Assembly: GCA_016282915.1 (NCBI GenBank)
Contig: JAEELW010000070.1
Span: forward strand, 1-40,950
Length of the DNA: 40,950 bases
Direction of reading: 5' to 3'
Origin: Lachnospiraceae bacterium
GTDB lineage: Bacteria > Bacillota > Clostridia > Lachnospirales > Lachnospiraceae
Part shown: positions 25,723 through 34,827 of the stretch, piece after piece
Layout: the number at the start of each line of letters is the position of its first letter
Position numbering within the stretch: the first letter of the stretch is position 1
Notes under the pieces: model-generated
Told to the model about the DNA's origin: nothing
The model's input: the letters and a program-made list of their open reading frames with translations, nothing else
Databases searched by the model: none
Made by a program: the position numbers and the translations under genes

Positions 25723-26814
25723 ATGAAAAAGAAACTGCTTGCACTGGGACTGACAACGGTCATGGCCTTCTCTATGGCAGCCTGCGGGGATAAGGAGGAG
25801 CCCGCGGCAGCTGCACCTACGGAGGCAGTACAGCTGACGGAGAGCGCAACGCCCACGGAAGTGCCGGAGGAGCCGCCCGAGGAGGAACCTACAGAGGCAC
25901 CGGAGCCGGAGAAGCCGGAATTTTCCCTTCCGGACAGGATCGTATTTGACGATAAATTTGAGATACAGGTCGTGGGCTACGAGTATTTTGATTCCGGCGA
26001 CAGCTATGATTATGATTTCCTTAATGTGTATTACGACTATACACCGTTAAATGACCGTTTCTATACCTGCAACGCCATCTACTGGACCGCGAGCCAGAGC
26101 GGAACGGAACAGAAAAAAGATCCGTCAAGCAATCTGACGTTCGGCAACGCCGAGCATACCGATGATATCTGGCTGCATATCCAGCAGGGGGTGACCTTCC
26201 GCGGTATGATGCAGTTTTCCGTTAATAAGGGTGATACTTCCGTGATCACGGTGGGGATCGGTGCAAAATCGGATGAATACGTATTTTTTGATGTAGATCC
26301 TACATGGGAGATGCCGGATATCCGGCATGAGACCTTTGAGCTGGAGAAGGTTCTTTCCCCTTCCTACGGCCCCGGCAATATGCCGCAGTTCACGAGTGCG
26401 GATTTTGATATCAAGTATGACCTGAAGATCAACGGGATCACCGAATATTCCAGCGTAATGGAACTGGATGCGGACCAGAAGCCCGTCTACTATACCTGTG
26501 TCGGGATCTCTTATACGATCACCAATCATTCCGGAAAAGAAGAAAGTCCGTTCATGCTCTTTTCCACGAACAATTACATCTTCCAGGACGGCGTTTCGAT
26601 CAAGGATACCACGCCCGGCAAGGAATCGGTGGACTATCACAAGACCCAGAAGGATCTGCCGCTGTACCAGAAGCTCCAGGACGGTCAGACGGTCGACTTT
26701 GTTCAGTATTACAGGCTCCGTTCCGACAGCCCCATCGAATGGGTACACCGGGATTTCCGCGGCACGCTGATGGGCAACATGGTTTATGAGGTGGAGCCGC
26801 TGGAGCTAAACTGA
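25723..26814 (+). CDS. exported lipoprotein, DUF5067-like
   Basis: The 363-residue protein has a lipoprotein signal peptide with lipobox MAAC (Cys21), so it should be attached to the outer face of the membrane. A Pro/Glu/Thr-rich spacer (about 25-65) precedes two beta-rich halves. The second (about 225-350: YTITNHSGKE, YIFQDGVSI, LQDGQTVDFVQYYRLRSDSPIEW) resembles the DUF5067 family of extracellular immunoglobulin-like domains; the first (about 75-190) may be a diverged copy. AAAGGAGG precedes the ATG. Function unknown; such proteins are frequent in Firmicutes envelopes. Confidence 0.8.
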   Translation: MKKKLLALGLTTVMAFSMAACGDKEEPAAAAPTEAVQLTESATPTEVPEEPPEEEPTEAPEPEKPEFSLPDRIVFDDKFEIQVVGYEYFDSGDSYDYDFLNVYYDYTPLNDRFYTCNAIYWTASQSGTEQKKDPSSNLTFGNAEHTDDIWLHIQQGVTFRGMMQFSVNKGDTSVITVGIGAKSDEYVFFDVDPTWEMPDIRHETFELEKVLSPSYGPGNMPQFTSADFDIKYDLKINGITEYSSVMELDADQKPVYYTCVGISYTITNHSGKEESPFMLFSTNNYIFQDGVSIKDTTPGKESVDYHKTQKDLPLYQKLQDGQTVDFVQYYRLRSDSPIEWVHRDFRGTLMGNMVYEVEPLELN

Positions 26815-26872
26815 CAGAGGAGTGACTGTCCGGCAGCCGTCCGGCCGTCGGAAGTAACAATCGTATAATATC

Positions 26873-26911
26873 GGGGGAGGTTTCCGCATTGTGCGGAGAC
26901 CTCCCCCTTTT
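26873..26911 (+). terminator. strong intrinsic terminator of the lipoprotein gene
   Basis: GGGGGAGGT(T)TCCGCA pairs with TGCGGA(G)ACCTCCCCC, about 16 base pairs with one T-G pair and a TTG loop, followed by TTTT. Confidence 0.92.
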
Positions 26912-26945
26912 GCTTATGAGAGCGGGGAAGAGAGGCGTTGCTTTA

Positions 26946-26974
26946 TTGAAAAAAAGGCGTATTTATGCTATTAT
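26946..26974 (+). promoter_or_regulatory. promoter of operon A (27028-34777)
   Basis: TTGAAA at 26946-26951, 17-base spacer, TATTAT at 26969-26974 with an extended TGC just before it. It lies directly after a strong terminator, so the five genes that follow form an independent unit. Confidence 0.65.
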
Positions 26975-27027
26975 TGACAGACAATTATGCGCGTTATCGC
27001 TGTGATCGCAGTGCAGGAGGAAACGAT

Positions 27028-28308
27028 ATGGCAGAACGGTATGAATATGAGGAAGCAAAGCTGCTTTCGCTGGATGAGACGCTTGGGATCGATCCGGAAA
27101 AGAGCAGGGAGGCGGGAGAAGAACTCGCCGGATTCTATGACGCGGAGGATCTGCTGGAGGACCATAGAGCGGCGGCAGAGATGCTTGCGGAAACGGATGC
27201 ACATCTGGAAGAGTATGTACGAAATTATGAAAAGGATAAAGAACGGGAGAGCGTGGAGATGATCTATACTCTGAAGATCAGTATTCTTCACAGTATGGCA
27301 AAGCGCTTTCATCCGCTTTCGAAATACGGGAAAGAGCAGCTTTTTGCTGCGGCAGACTGCAGGCGGGAGTTTGAAGCGCTGGTGGGGCCCCTGATCACTC
27401 CGATCACGAAAAACAACGTCGATCTGTTCAGGACCGTATTATCCGCGGATCTCTGTGAGGATATCTGCTTTGGGAGACGCGCGGCTCTCGGTGCGCTCCG
27501 TACGCGGAAGGGAACGGTATACGGCGTGGGTGCCGTAGCTTATCATATCGATACGGAGCCGGTCTTTGGCAGGCAGATCCTCCGGATCGACTGGCTTTTT
27601 GTGAATAAAAAGTTCCGGGAAAGAAGCGTTGCGGACTTCCTGCTCGGGGAACTGATGGCGCAGGCGGCAAAAGCCGGCGTTTCTTATATGTCGGCGGAGT
27701 TTGCGGAGAATACGAAGGAAAAAGAAATCCTTGCGTATATCCTCGGTGCCTGGAAGTTTGAGCTGGATGCGGAACTGAGTCCCGACGCCGTCATAAGGCT
27801 CGGCGATGTCACGGAGGAGAAAAAGATCGCCGCACTGAATAAGGAAGCCGTTTCCCTGGCGGACTTTAATGAGACGGAGAGAGAAAGGTTTATCCGGCAT
27901 ACTCTGGGAGGCTTCGGATATGAAGGCTATCTGAAGGAGGTCCCCGGCGAATATACGGATAAGGATCTGTCATTCTACGCCGGGTCGAAATCGGAAGCCT
28001 GTGCCCTGCTTCTGGCGCACAGAAGCGCTTCCGGTATGATGAGGGTGGAATACCTGGCTTCTGCTCCCGAGAAGGAGAAATACCTGCCGGCTTTGCTCTG
28101 CGCATTCCTGGAAAGCGCCAAAAGAGTGGGAGATGCGGATACAAAGGTACTGATCCCGGTGGAAGCGGAGGAGATCGGCCTGCTTTTGGATAAGCTCTGC
28201 AGCCGGCAGCTTGGGCAGTATCTGCTGTCCGGGATGCTGAATCCTCCGGCGGCCGGGCTGGACTTTGATGCGGAAAATATCGAACAACTGTTGGCGGCAA
28301 CGGAATAA
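27028..28308 (+). CDS. tandem GNAT-like protein (first gene of operon A)
   Basis: The 426-residue cytoplasmic protein starts at the ATG with AGGAGGA before it; an in-frame ATG at 26965 overlaps the promoter. Residues 1-110 are acidic and helical. From about 115 a GNAT-like acetyltransferase half can be recognised, with the cofactor-binding-like strand and helix ILRIDWLFVNKKFRERSVADFLLGEL (about 187-212), although the classic R-x-x-G-x-G/A loop reads RERSVA. A second half (about 285-400) looks like another GNAT fold and ends in DADTKVLIPV. The 281-residue protein at the end of the operon has the same plan. Whether it acetylates anything is open, since key loop glycines are missing. The next gene follows after 20 bases. 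Confidence 0.7.
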   Translation: MAERYEYEEAKLLSLDETLGIDPEKSREAGEELAGFYDAEDLLEDHRAAAEMLAETDAHLEEYVRNYEKDKERESVEMIYTLKISILHSMAKRFHPLSKYGKEQLFAAADCRREFEALVGPLITPITKNNVDLFRTVLSADLCEDICFGRRAALGALRTRKGTVYGVGAVAYHIDTEPVFGRQILRIDWLFVNKKFRERSVADFLLGELMAQAAKAGVSYMSAEFAENTKEKEILAYILGAWKFELDAELSPDAVIRLGDVTEEKKIAALNKEAVSLADFNETERERFIRHTLGGFGYEGYLKEVPGEYTDKDLSFYAGSKSEACALLLAHRSASGMMRVEYLASAPEKEKYLPALLCAFLESAKRVGDADTKVLIPVEAEEIGLLLDKLCSRQLGQYLLSGMLNPPAAGLDFDAENIEQLLAATE

Positions 28309-28328
28309 GATCTTGAGGAGGGTTTCCC

Positions 28329-31300
28329 ATGAAAGGTCATAACCTGGAATTACAGAGAAAGATACAGGTACAGAAACAGCAGGAAGAGAACAAGGAAGAG
28401 TCCCTTTTCAGCAGTGCTTTCAAACAGGAAGAGCAGCAGGAAAGCGTGCTTCAGGGAGAGAAGACAGAAAACCTCATTGCCCATGGCTTTAAGGAAGCCA
28501 CGATGAAGGATGATATCGATGAGCTGGGCGGACCGGCACCCGGGGAGCCTGCCTATATCGGCCTGGAGAAAAAGTTTACCCGGAAGCAGGAAGGGGACAG
28601 CGCAAAGATGGAGGCTGTCCGGCTTGCACTGGATGCCTACCATAATCATGAGCATATGAACATAAGCAGGGAAAAGGCGATGGATGACCTGATCGCTGCC
28701 TGTGATAAATACTGTTCGGGACGTTTCCGGCTTTTTAAATGGGGACGGGGGAAACAGCGCCTGGAAGAGGTGATGGCCCTTCGTGAAAAGGTCATGCAGG
28801 AAAGGGAAGCGACCCGGAGCGGGCTGGAGCCGGAGGACGGGACCGGTGCAACGAATCTGATCCACAACGATGCAGTAGGGGCCTATACCGAAGAGACACA
28901 AAAGAAGCTCAAAAAAGCGGGAGTCGGAAAGCTCCTGGTAGCAGGACTTGCAACCATCGTGGGCGTGACCGTCGGTAATATCATAAAACTGGCCACCCTG
29001 CAGCCCCTCTGGAGAAAAAAGGTGGGATGGAAACCGAAGAGTTATTTCATGGGAGCCATGGGCTTTATGGATCGTACCTTCGGCAGGGTTACGTATGTGG
29101 ACAAGCTGGATGAGAAGGGCAATGTCGTGGGGCTGGAGAAAAAGAGGATCTACGAAACGGATACCTCCCAGAAAGAAAAGGACAGAAGTGCGACCTTTGC
29201 TGCCGAGAACGCCATGATGAAGGCCGACCGGGAGATGCTGGAAGAAGACGGCTTCGACGATTTTGATGAGGAAGCCTATATCGATGAGGGCTATGATAAT
29301 GATCTGGCCCTGATCAATGTGAAACGTGATCTGGCCATCGCGTACGGGAAGGATGATCCCGACACGGAGGAGATCGAGCGCCTGGAAAAGGAACTGGAAG
29401 AGCGGAGCCAAAAGTCCGCAGAGTTTGCTGAATACATGAAGGAAAACAAAGCCGATTCCGGCTTTGTTCCGAATATCAGCCCGGAGCTGGATCAGGAAGT
29501 GAAAAATGCCAGGAATGCATATAAGAATACCTCGTTGATAAAGGCACTTAAAGAGCAGGATAAACGGACCAGGGAACGTGTTGAAAAAGAGGGAAAAACA
29601 GAGGAATTCCGGCAGATGCTGAAAGAACAGGTGATGGGTAACTGTCTGGAGGAAAACGGCTCTGCCGACCAGGTGCTTACGGAAAGGGATAAAGCCTATA
29701 ATGAAGAGGAATTAAAAGCGAAGATCGAGAAATTTGAAGAGTTTGACTTACGTACCATCAGTTTTGAAAACAACGTTGATATGCTCAGGGACTTTAAAAA
29801 GAACAAGGAAAGCTTTGAGTATGTCCGTTCCGTTCATTACGAGCTTTTCAAGGGGATCGCGAGCGGCTTTAAGCTGGATGATGAAAGGATGATCAAATTA
29901 AGGGCAAAATTCAAGTGCGCTTTCGAGATGGAGGATTATATGATCCGTGTAAACAGGATGATCCTCCGTGATGAGTTGGAAGGACTTGATCTTGTAAAAG
30001 ACCAGGACAGGATCGATGAGTATATAAGCCAAAAACGTGCCCTTGCAGAAAAAAAAGAGCGTTTTTACAGGCTGCTTCCCAAGCCGGGTGAAACCGAAGC
30101 TTTTCTTGCGGAATGTGAGGAAAAGGTGCGCAGTGAATACAAAAGCAGGGAGAAGACCATAAAGGCACTGTACCGTATCCTGGAGAAGGGCGGAGAAAAG
30201 GGCAGTATTCCTAAGGATGAGCTTAAGAAAAAGGCGGATGCCTATGAGAGCAATGCTGTCGTGTATGATTATATACAATATGCTGCCACCCGGTATATCG
30301 CCTTTTCGGGACCGGATATCATGGAATCCTATAATGTGATAAACAAAAAGACTGAAGATAATAAGGTGAGTACAAAAGCCGAACGATGGGAATTTACCTG
30401 GATGTACGGAAAGAGCCTGGAGGATCGCGTAAGGCTGACAGAACTGAGGAACGGTCCGAATGCGGAACAGAAAAAAGAGATGCTCAGGGAGAGGATCGCA
30501 AAGAAAGAGAGCGAAACAGAAAAAGACAAACTGACGGAGGAAAAGAAAGCTGAAATAGAACAGGAAGCGAAAGCCGAAACAACAAAAGAAGCAGAACTGA
30601 TAAATGCAAAGAATACCCTTGCTTATTACAGGGAAATGATCGTTGATATGAAAAGCTTCGACCTGAAGGAGTTTGATACCAGAGATATCGGTAAGTTTTA
30701 TGAAAACTTCGAAAGGAAAAAACGTGTTCTCTGGATCTACACAAATTCCAGAATAATGATCGGGATCATAAGAGCACAGCTTGAGTTAATCAGAGCTTCG
30801 GAAATCGAGGAAGCAAAGAAGAAGGATCCGGACTACAAAGTCAACCCGAAGGAGAGGCTTAAGCTTCCGGAGGACTTTAAAGAGCTGGGATATGCGGATT
30901 ATGATGAGCTGGTGAAAGATCTGTCTGTAGCGCAGGATATCGGTAATGCGATCCAGGGAAAGATGGACAGTCTGGCACAGATCTCGGAAAAGGAATATCT
31001 TCCGTATTATTCCCTGGAAGAAATCTTTGGGCTGGATGCAGAGAAGAGCGCAAAGATAACAGAGAATCACGACAAGTATTGGGCGGAGATGGAGGAGAAG
31101 GGAGTCTTTCTTGACGACGATCCTGTGGCGCAATGGGTGGAGGAAATGAATGCCTTTAAAAACAATATCAATATTTCAATCCGGACCAGAGAAGTAAAAG
31201 AGGAGGAAGAAGAGGAGGAAAGCAAGGAGAAAAGTAAGGAAGAAACTAAGGAGGAAAGCAAGAAGGTTAAACTGACGCAGAATATGACCGGTGATGTGGA

Positions 31301-32171
31301 TATCATGGAGATCTACCGGGAAGAGCAGGAGTATTATGATAAGGAGAAGATCCTTAAAGGACGAAGTATGCTTTCGAAAAAGGACCGCGTGGCGGAAATT
31401 GAAAAGGCAAAGGCATATAAAGAACGAATCAAAAGCATATCCAATTGCAGGGATGATCAGGTTTCTTCCATGATCAATAATAACAGACAGCGCTATATTA
31501 AGCGATATGTCAGTTCCATGGAATACTTTTATAATGATTCCGAAGAGAAGACAGCCGAAAGAGTGAGGGCACTTGAGGCAGATCCGCAAAGTGCCACTAC
31601 GGAGCAGAAGCAGAAGATGGCAAAGGAGCTTGAAAGCGCTTTTTCAGTGATCATGAATTTTGATCTTCAGGAGATGAATTTCGATAAGATTACGGATATC
31701 TATAATGAGACATACGAAAAAACAGCCGTAATGACCGCTTTCTGCTTTGATTTCAATCTGATCTTTAATGATTATGAACAGCTGCAAAACGACCCCAATG
31801 TGGAAACCCTTCTGACCAAAGAGGAGTTCATGGAAGTGAAGGCGAAGAAGGACTTCATACAGATGACAAATGTCTTCTTCGGTAATTTGCCGGATCTTAT
31901 GAGCCAGCCGCAGCATGAAGAAATAGATGCAGTGACTCTCCTCACATTAAAGGAGGATGAGTTCTGGAAATTGACGGAGAAGAAAAAGAATAACCCCGTC
32001 ATTCAGCTTTATCTGGGAACTGCTATGATGACCGCCAGTACCATACAGAAGCTGGGGATCATTCCGGGGATCGATATGGAAGCGTTGTATCAGAAGCGGC
32101 GTGTCAGTGAGTTTGGCGCTCCCCAGGAGGATATGACCGAAAGCATAAAGAAAAAGCTGCAAAAACAATAA
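28329..32171 (+). CDS. 1280-residue charged helical protein with a threefold motif
   Basis: I recognise no family. The protein is almost entirely charged and helical, has no signal peptide, and has one hydrophobic Gly-rich segment (about 198-224, VGKLLVAGLATIVGVTVG) that could enter a membrane. A low-complexity Glu/Lys tract lies at about 956-978. Three segments resemble each other: KFEEFDLRTISF (about 466), DMKSFDLKEFDT (about 772) and IMNFDLQEMNF (about 1106). Each is followed by a helix with an aromatic- and Lys/Glu-rich pattern and, further on, LFKGI, IMIGII or LIFND. This suggests three diverged ~310-330-residue modules. GAGGAGG precedes the ATG; the neighbours suggest a cytoplasmic partner or scaffold for the two 7TM proteins (inference). 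Confidence 0.75.
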   Translation: MKGHNLELQRKIQVQKQQEENKEESLFSSAFKQEEQQESVLQGEKTENLIAHGFKEATMKDDIDELGGPAPGEPAYIGLEKKFTRKQEGDSAKMEAVRLALDAYHNHEHMNISREKAMDDLIAACDKYCSGRFRLFKWGRGKQRLEEVMALREKVMQEREATRSGLEPEDGTGATNLIHNDAVGAYTEETQKKLKKAGVGKLLVAGLATIVGVTVGNIIKLATLQPLWRKKVGWKPKSYFMGAMGFMDRTFGRVTYVDKLDEKGNVVGLEKKRIYETDTSQKEKDRSATFAAENAMMKADREMLEEDGFDDFDEEAYIDEGYDNDLALINVKRDLAIAYGKDDPDTEEIERLEKELEERSQKSAEFAEYMKENKADSGFVPNISPELDQEVKNARNAYKNTSLIKALKEQDKRTRERVEKEGKTEEFRQMLKEQVMGNCLEENGSADQVLTERDKAYNEEELKAKIEKFEEFDLRTISFENNVDMLRDFKKNKESFEYVRSVHYELFKGIASGFKLDDERMIKLRAKFKCAFEMEDYMIRVNRMILRDELEGLDLVKDQDRIDEYISQKRALAEKKERFYRLLPKPGETEAFLAECEEKVRSEYKSREKTIKALYRILEKGGEKGSIPKDELKKKADAYESNAVVYDYIQYAATRYIAFSGPDIMESYNVINKKTEDNKVSTKAERWEFTWMYGKSLEDRVRLTELRNGPNAEQKKEMLRERIAKKESETEKDKLTEEKKAEIEQEAKAETTKEAELINAKNTLAYYREMIVDMKSFDLKEFDTRDIGKFYENFERKKRVLWIYTNSRIMIGIIRAQLELIRASEIEEAKKKDPDYKVNPKERLKLPEDFKELGYADYDELVKDLSVAQDIGNAIQGKMDSLAQISEKEYLPYYSLEEIFGLDAEKSAKITENHDKYWAEMEEKGVFLDDDPVAQWVEEMNAFKNNINISIRTREVKEEEEEEESKEKSKEETKEESKKVKLTQNMTGDVDIMEIYREEQEYYDKEKILKGRSMLSKKDRVAEIEKAKAYKERIKSISNCRDDQVSSMINNNRQRYIKRYVSSMEYFYNDSEEKTAERVRALEADPQSATTEQKQKMAKELESAFSVIMNFDLQEMNFDKITDIYNETYEKTAVMTAFCFDFNLIFNDYEQLQNDPNVETLLTKEEFMEVKAKKDFIQMTNVFFGNLPDLMSQPQHEEIDAVTLLTLKEDEFWKLTEKKKNNPVIQLYLGTAMMTASTIQKLGIIPGIDMEALYQKRRVSEFGAPQEDMTESIKKKLQKQ

Positions 32172-32185
32172 AGGAGATGTGCGAA

Positions 32186-32896
32186 ATGGACTTTTCGCTT
32201 ACTACGGAAAACATAGCGACACTGCTGATCGACGGCTCCACGATCTTTCTGCTCCTCGGGGTCCTTACCCAGACCTCGATCATGCGGAAGCGGGGCCGGA
32301 AGGAGGATAAACTGTTCTTTGGACTGATCCTTCTGACCATGGTGGTGGCAGTGGCGGATATCGTGACCTATCTGGCGGATGAGAAGCATTTCCCGGGAGC
32401 GAGGATCTTAAACCTGGGAGGGGTCACCGTCTTTTATATGGCGCTGATCCTGGGCGTCATGGGCTTGTTTCATTACTGCGTGATCCGCTTTGGCGGGATC
32501 TTTGATGAACAGCCGAGACTGGAAAGGCTGCTGCTCCTGCCGGGAGCGGTCATAGAGCTTCTCCTGCTGATCAATCTGTTTACGGGGCTGATCTTTTATG
32601 TGGATGAGTCGAATGTCTATCATTACGGGATCCTGTTCATCTCCATGTTCATCATCATGGGGGTATACCTTTTGTCGGGCCTGATCGTGATGGGCCGGTA
32701 CCGCAGTAAAAATGACAATGCGGTCCTGATCCCGGTCTGGATCTTTCTGCTTCCGATCATGGCCGGACTTGTGGTGCCCTTTGTGATCGGCGGGATATCC
32801 CTGACCAGCATCGGGCTGGCCATGTCCGTTGTCTTTATCCATGCAGGCAGCGCATCGGAGATCGTGAACTATGAAACGGAGGAGAAAAGCGCATGA
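32186..32896 (+). CDS. 7TM membrane protein without an output domain
   Basis: The 236-residue protein has seven hydrophobic helices and almost nothing else: N-terminus outside-like, short basic loop MRKRGRKEDK after helix 1, and a ~12-residue C-terminal tail. I choose the ATG at 32186 because the in-frame ATG at 32177 touches the GGAG of the ribosome binding site, while 32186 is 9 bases from it. The helix count and loops resemble the 7TM sensory N-terminal regions found in front of GGDEF or histidine kinase domains in Clostridia, but here no output follows. Its stop overlaps the start of the next gene (ATGA), which encodes a 7TM protein with a tail domain; the two may form a heteromer. Confidence 0.75.
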   Translation: MDFSLTTENIATLLIDGSTIFLLLGVLTQTSIMRKRGRKEDKLFFGLILLTMVVAVADIVTYLADEKHFPGARILNLGGVTVFYMALILGVMGLFHYCVIRFGGIFDEQPRLERLLLLPGAVIELLLLINLFTGLIFYVDESNVYHYGILFISMFIIMGVYLLSGLIVMGRYRSKNDNAVLIPVWIFLLPIMAGLVVPFVIGGISLTSIGLAMSVVFIHAGSASEIVNYETEEKSA

Positions 32897-33924
32897 CGGA
32901 CATCGGATATGTAACCTTATATGTAAATGCCATAGCGATCATGCTCTCGATCGGCATCATGGCGATGGTCTGGAAGCTGAAGATGAAAGACGCGCTGGAA
33001 AAAAAGATCTTCATCGGATTGCTCATCCTTGTGATATTGATGGGGGCGTTCTATATCCTGTGCGCATTAAGGGATGATAAAATGATCAGCTGCTCGCATC
33101 TGGGCGCCATGCTCCTGGAAACGGGGCTGGAGCTTCTGATCAACGCCTACGCGTTTCAGTGGTTTATCTATGTGGAATACCGTCTGTACCACAGCGTAGA
33201 CCATATACGGAGAAACGTTCTCCTCTTTTCGGGCCCTTTTCTGGTGATCACGATCATGGATCTGGTCAATATCTTTACGGAGTTTCTGCTTCAGTATGAT
33301 GACGAGCTGGGGATCATCACGGAGACGCCGGTCTATGTATTGACGGATGTGATCAGGCTGGGCTATTTCATCTGCACCCTGTTCATACTGGAGCTTCGCA
33401 AGAGGCATGATGACAGTCTGAAGTTTTTTTCCGTACGGCCGTTTTTCATTCCCGTGATGATCTATGTTCTTCTTTATTATTTTACCCCCTATGCGACGGT
33501 GGATCTGGGACTGGCGATCGGACTGACCCTGATCTATGTGGAGCTGATCAATGAAAAGTGCTATCAGGATTCGGAAAGCGGCTTTTTCAACAGGCTGTAT
33601 CTGGATTATCTGCGAGGGCGGATCACGGAAGGAAAATATGATCTGGAGAGCGCACTGGTCTATGAGCTCCCGGGCGCTGATATGGCGACGTCCGCAAAGC
33701 TGATACTGAAGCAGCTGCCGAAGGATTGCGATACCATACGGTACGGGAAAGATATTGTGGTAACCCTGACGAAAGTGAATAACAGAGGACCCCTGTCCAT
33801 GCTTTCCGAGGACGTGCAGCAGAGTCTTGATGAGGCCGGCATCCCGGTAGAAGTGCGCATCGATCTGAAAAAGAAGAAAGAAAGCGGCGCGGAATTTCTG
33901 GAAAGAGTATTAGCGAAAGGGTAA
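32893..33924 (+). CDS. 7TM protein with a shortened, degenerate GGDEF-like domain
   Basis: The 343-residue protein has seven membrane helices (about 8-215) and a cytoplasmic tail (about 220-343). The tail begins DSESGFFNRLYLDYL (226 onward), matching the D.LTGL.NRR.... opening of GGDEF domains, and later reads DTIRYGKDIVVTL (280-292), matching the ..D.vaRyGGDEFvvll strand. The signature itself is RYGKDI (283-288). The segment between them is about 25 residues shorter than normal and lacks the D..DFK..ND metal- and nucleotide-binding part. It should not make cyclic di-GMP; it may bind a ligand or a partner. Translation is coupled to the preceding 7TM gene through ATGA. The GGDEF relationship is my reading of motifs, not an alignment score. 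Confidence 0.72.
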   Translation: MTDIGYVTLYVNAIAIMLSIGIMAMVWKLKMKDALEKKIFIGLLILVILMGAFYILCALRDDKMISCSHLGAMLLETGLELLINAYAFQWFIYVEYRLYHSVDHIRRNVLLFSGPFLVITIMDLVNIFTEFLLQYDDELGIITETPVYVLTDVIRLGYFICTLFILELRKRHDDSLKFFSVRPFFIPVMIYVLLYYFTPYATVDLGLAIGLTLIYVELINEKCYQDSESGFFNRLYLDYLRGRITEGKYDLESALVYELPGADMATSAKLILKQLPKDCDTIRYGKDIVVTLTKVNNRGPLSMLSEDVQQSLDEAGIPVEVRIDLKKKKESGAEFLERVLAKG

Positions 33925-33931
33925 AGCGTTC

Positions 33932-34777
33932 ATGAGATCAATAGAGATAGACGAAGATAATGCGGAAGATTTCTCCGACTATATCGATGAAGATATGATC
34001 GACAATATGGATCGTACTTTTTTCCGGGGCATCGGCGTGACGGATGATGACGACACGCCGCTGGGGGCTCTTGTCTTTGAGCTTAAGAACAGCGAGAGCG
34101 AGGAAGACACCACAAGCCGTATCCATTCATTTAAGGCGGAAAACGACGGGGCGAAGAAACTGATCCTGTCGGAGTATGAAAAGCTCATCTCCGAGGAGGA
34201 TGTGGTGGAGAGCTTTTATGAGCTGGCGGATGAGGAAACGGCGAAGCTGCTGAAAGCCGGCGGTTTTTCCTTTGAAACCTCCGAATCCGCGGATATCGTA
34301 GTCGGCATGCCGGATATCCGGCGTGTGGCAGAGAGCGTAAAGAGCAGCAGACTCCCGTCTTTTATCGGTGATCTTTCCGGGATCTCTATTCTTCAATACA
34401 GAAGCTGTATCAAAAACTGTCTCTTTAAAGGGCACCACGGACTTCTGGAGGACCTGGCCTATCTGCCCAAAAACTGGTTTGAGCAGAATGTCTCGGCCTG
34501 CTCTTTATCGGATGAAGCAGTGGATGGTGTGCTGCTTTTGAAGAAGGCCCCGTCCGGTATGCTCTCCGTGCTTTTATATACCGCTTTCGGACCGGACTTT
34601 CAGAAGAGTCTTGCGCTGATGATGATCTACACGGCAAGGAAGATCGTGGAGCTCTATCCGGATGACACAAAGGTGCTGATCCGCCGTCACAATGATATGG
34701 TAAGAAAGCTTACCGACAAAGTATTTGCAAACAGCAGAGGCGAAAACGTATACAAGGGAAAGCGGAAGGAAGGATAA
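33932..34777 (+). CDS. second tandem GNAT-like protein of operon A
   Basis: The 281-residue protein starts 8 bases after the previous stop. It has no signal peptide or membrane helix. Its two halves parallel those of the 426-residue protein at the head of the operon. The clearest match is in the second half: VLLLKKAPSGMLSVLLYTAF...PDDTKVLIRR here against LLLAHRSASGMMRVEYLAS...DADTKVLIPV there. The first half (about 1-130, ending ADIVVGMPDIRRV) corresponds to AVIRLGDV in the other protein but has lost the Arg-rich cofactor loop. It is probably a diverged paralogue with a structural or ligand-binding role. No strong terminator is visible in the 50 bases before the convergent Nudix gene. Confidence 0.65.
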   Translation: MRSIEIDEDNAEDFSDYIDEDMIDNMDRTFFRGIGVTDDDDTPLGALVFELKNSESEEDTTSRIHSFKAENDGAKKLILSEYEKLISEEDVVESFYELADEETAKLLKAGGFSFETSESADIVVGMPDIRRVAESVKSSRLPSFIGDLSGISILQYRSCIKNCLFKGHHGLLEDLAYLPKNWFEQNVSACSLSDEAVDGVLLLKKAPSGMLSVLLYTAFGPDFQKSLALMMIYTARKIVELYPDDTKVLIRRHNDMVRKLTDKVFANSRGENVYKGKRKEG

Positions 34778-34827
34778 AGAGCTTCGCGGAATACGGGAAC
34801 GCGTGAAAAAAGCCGGCCGATGAGAGC

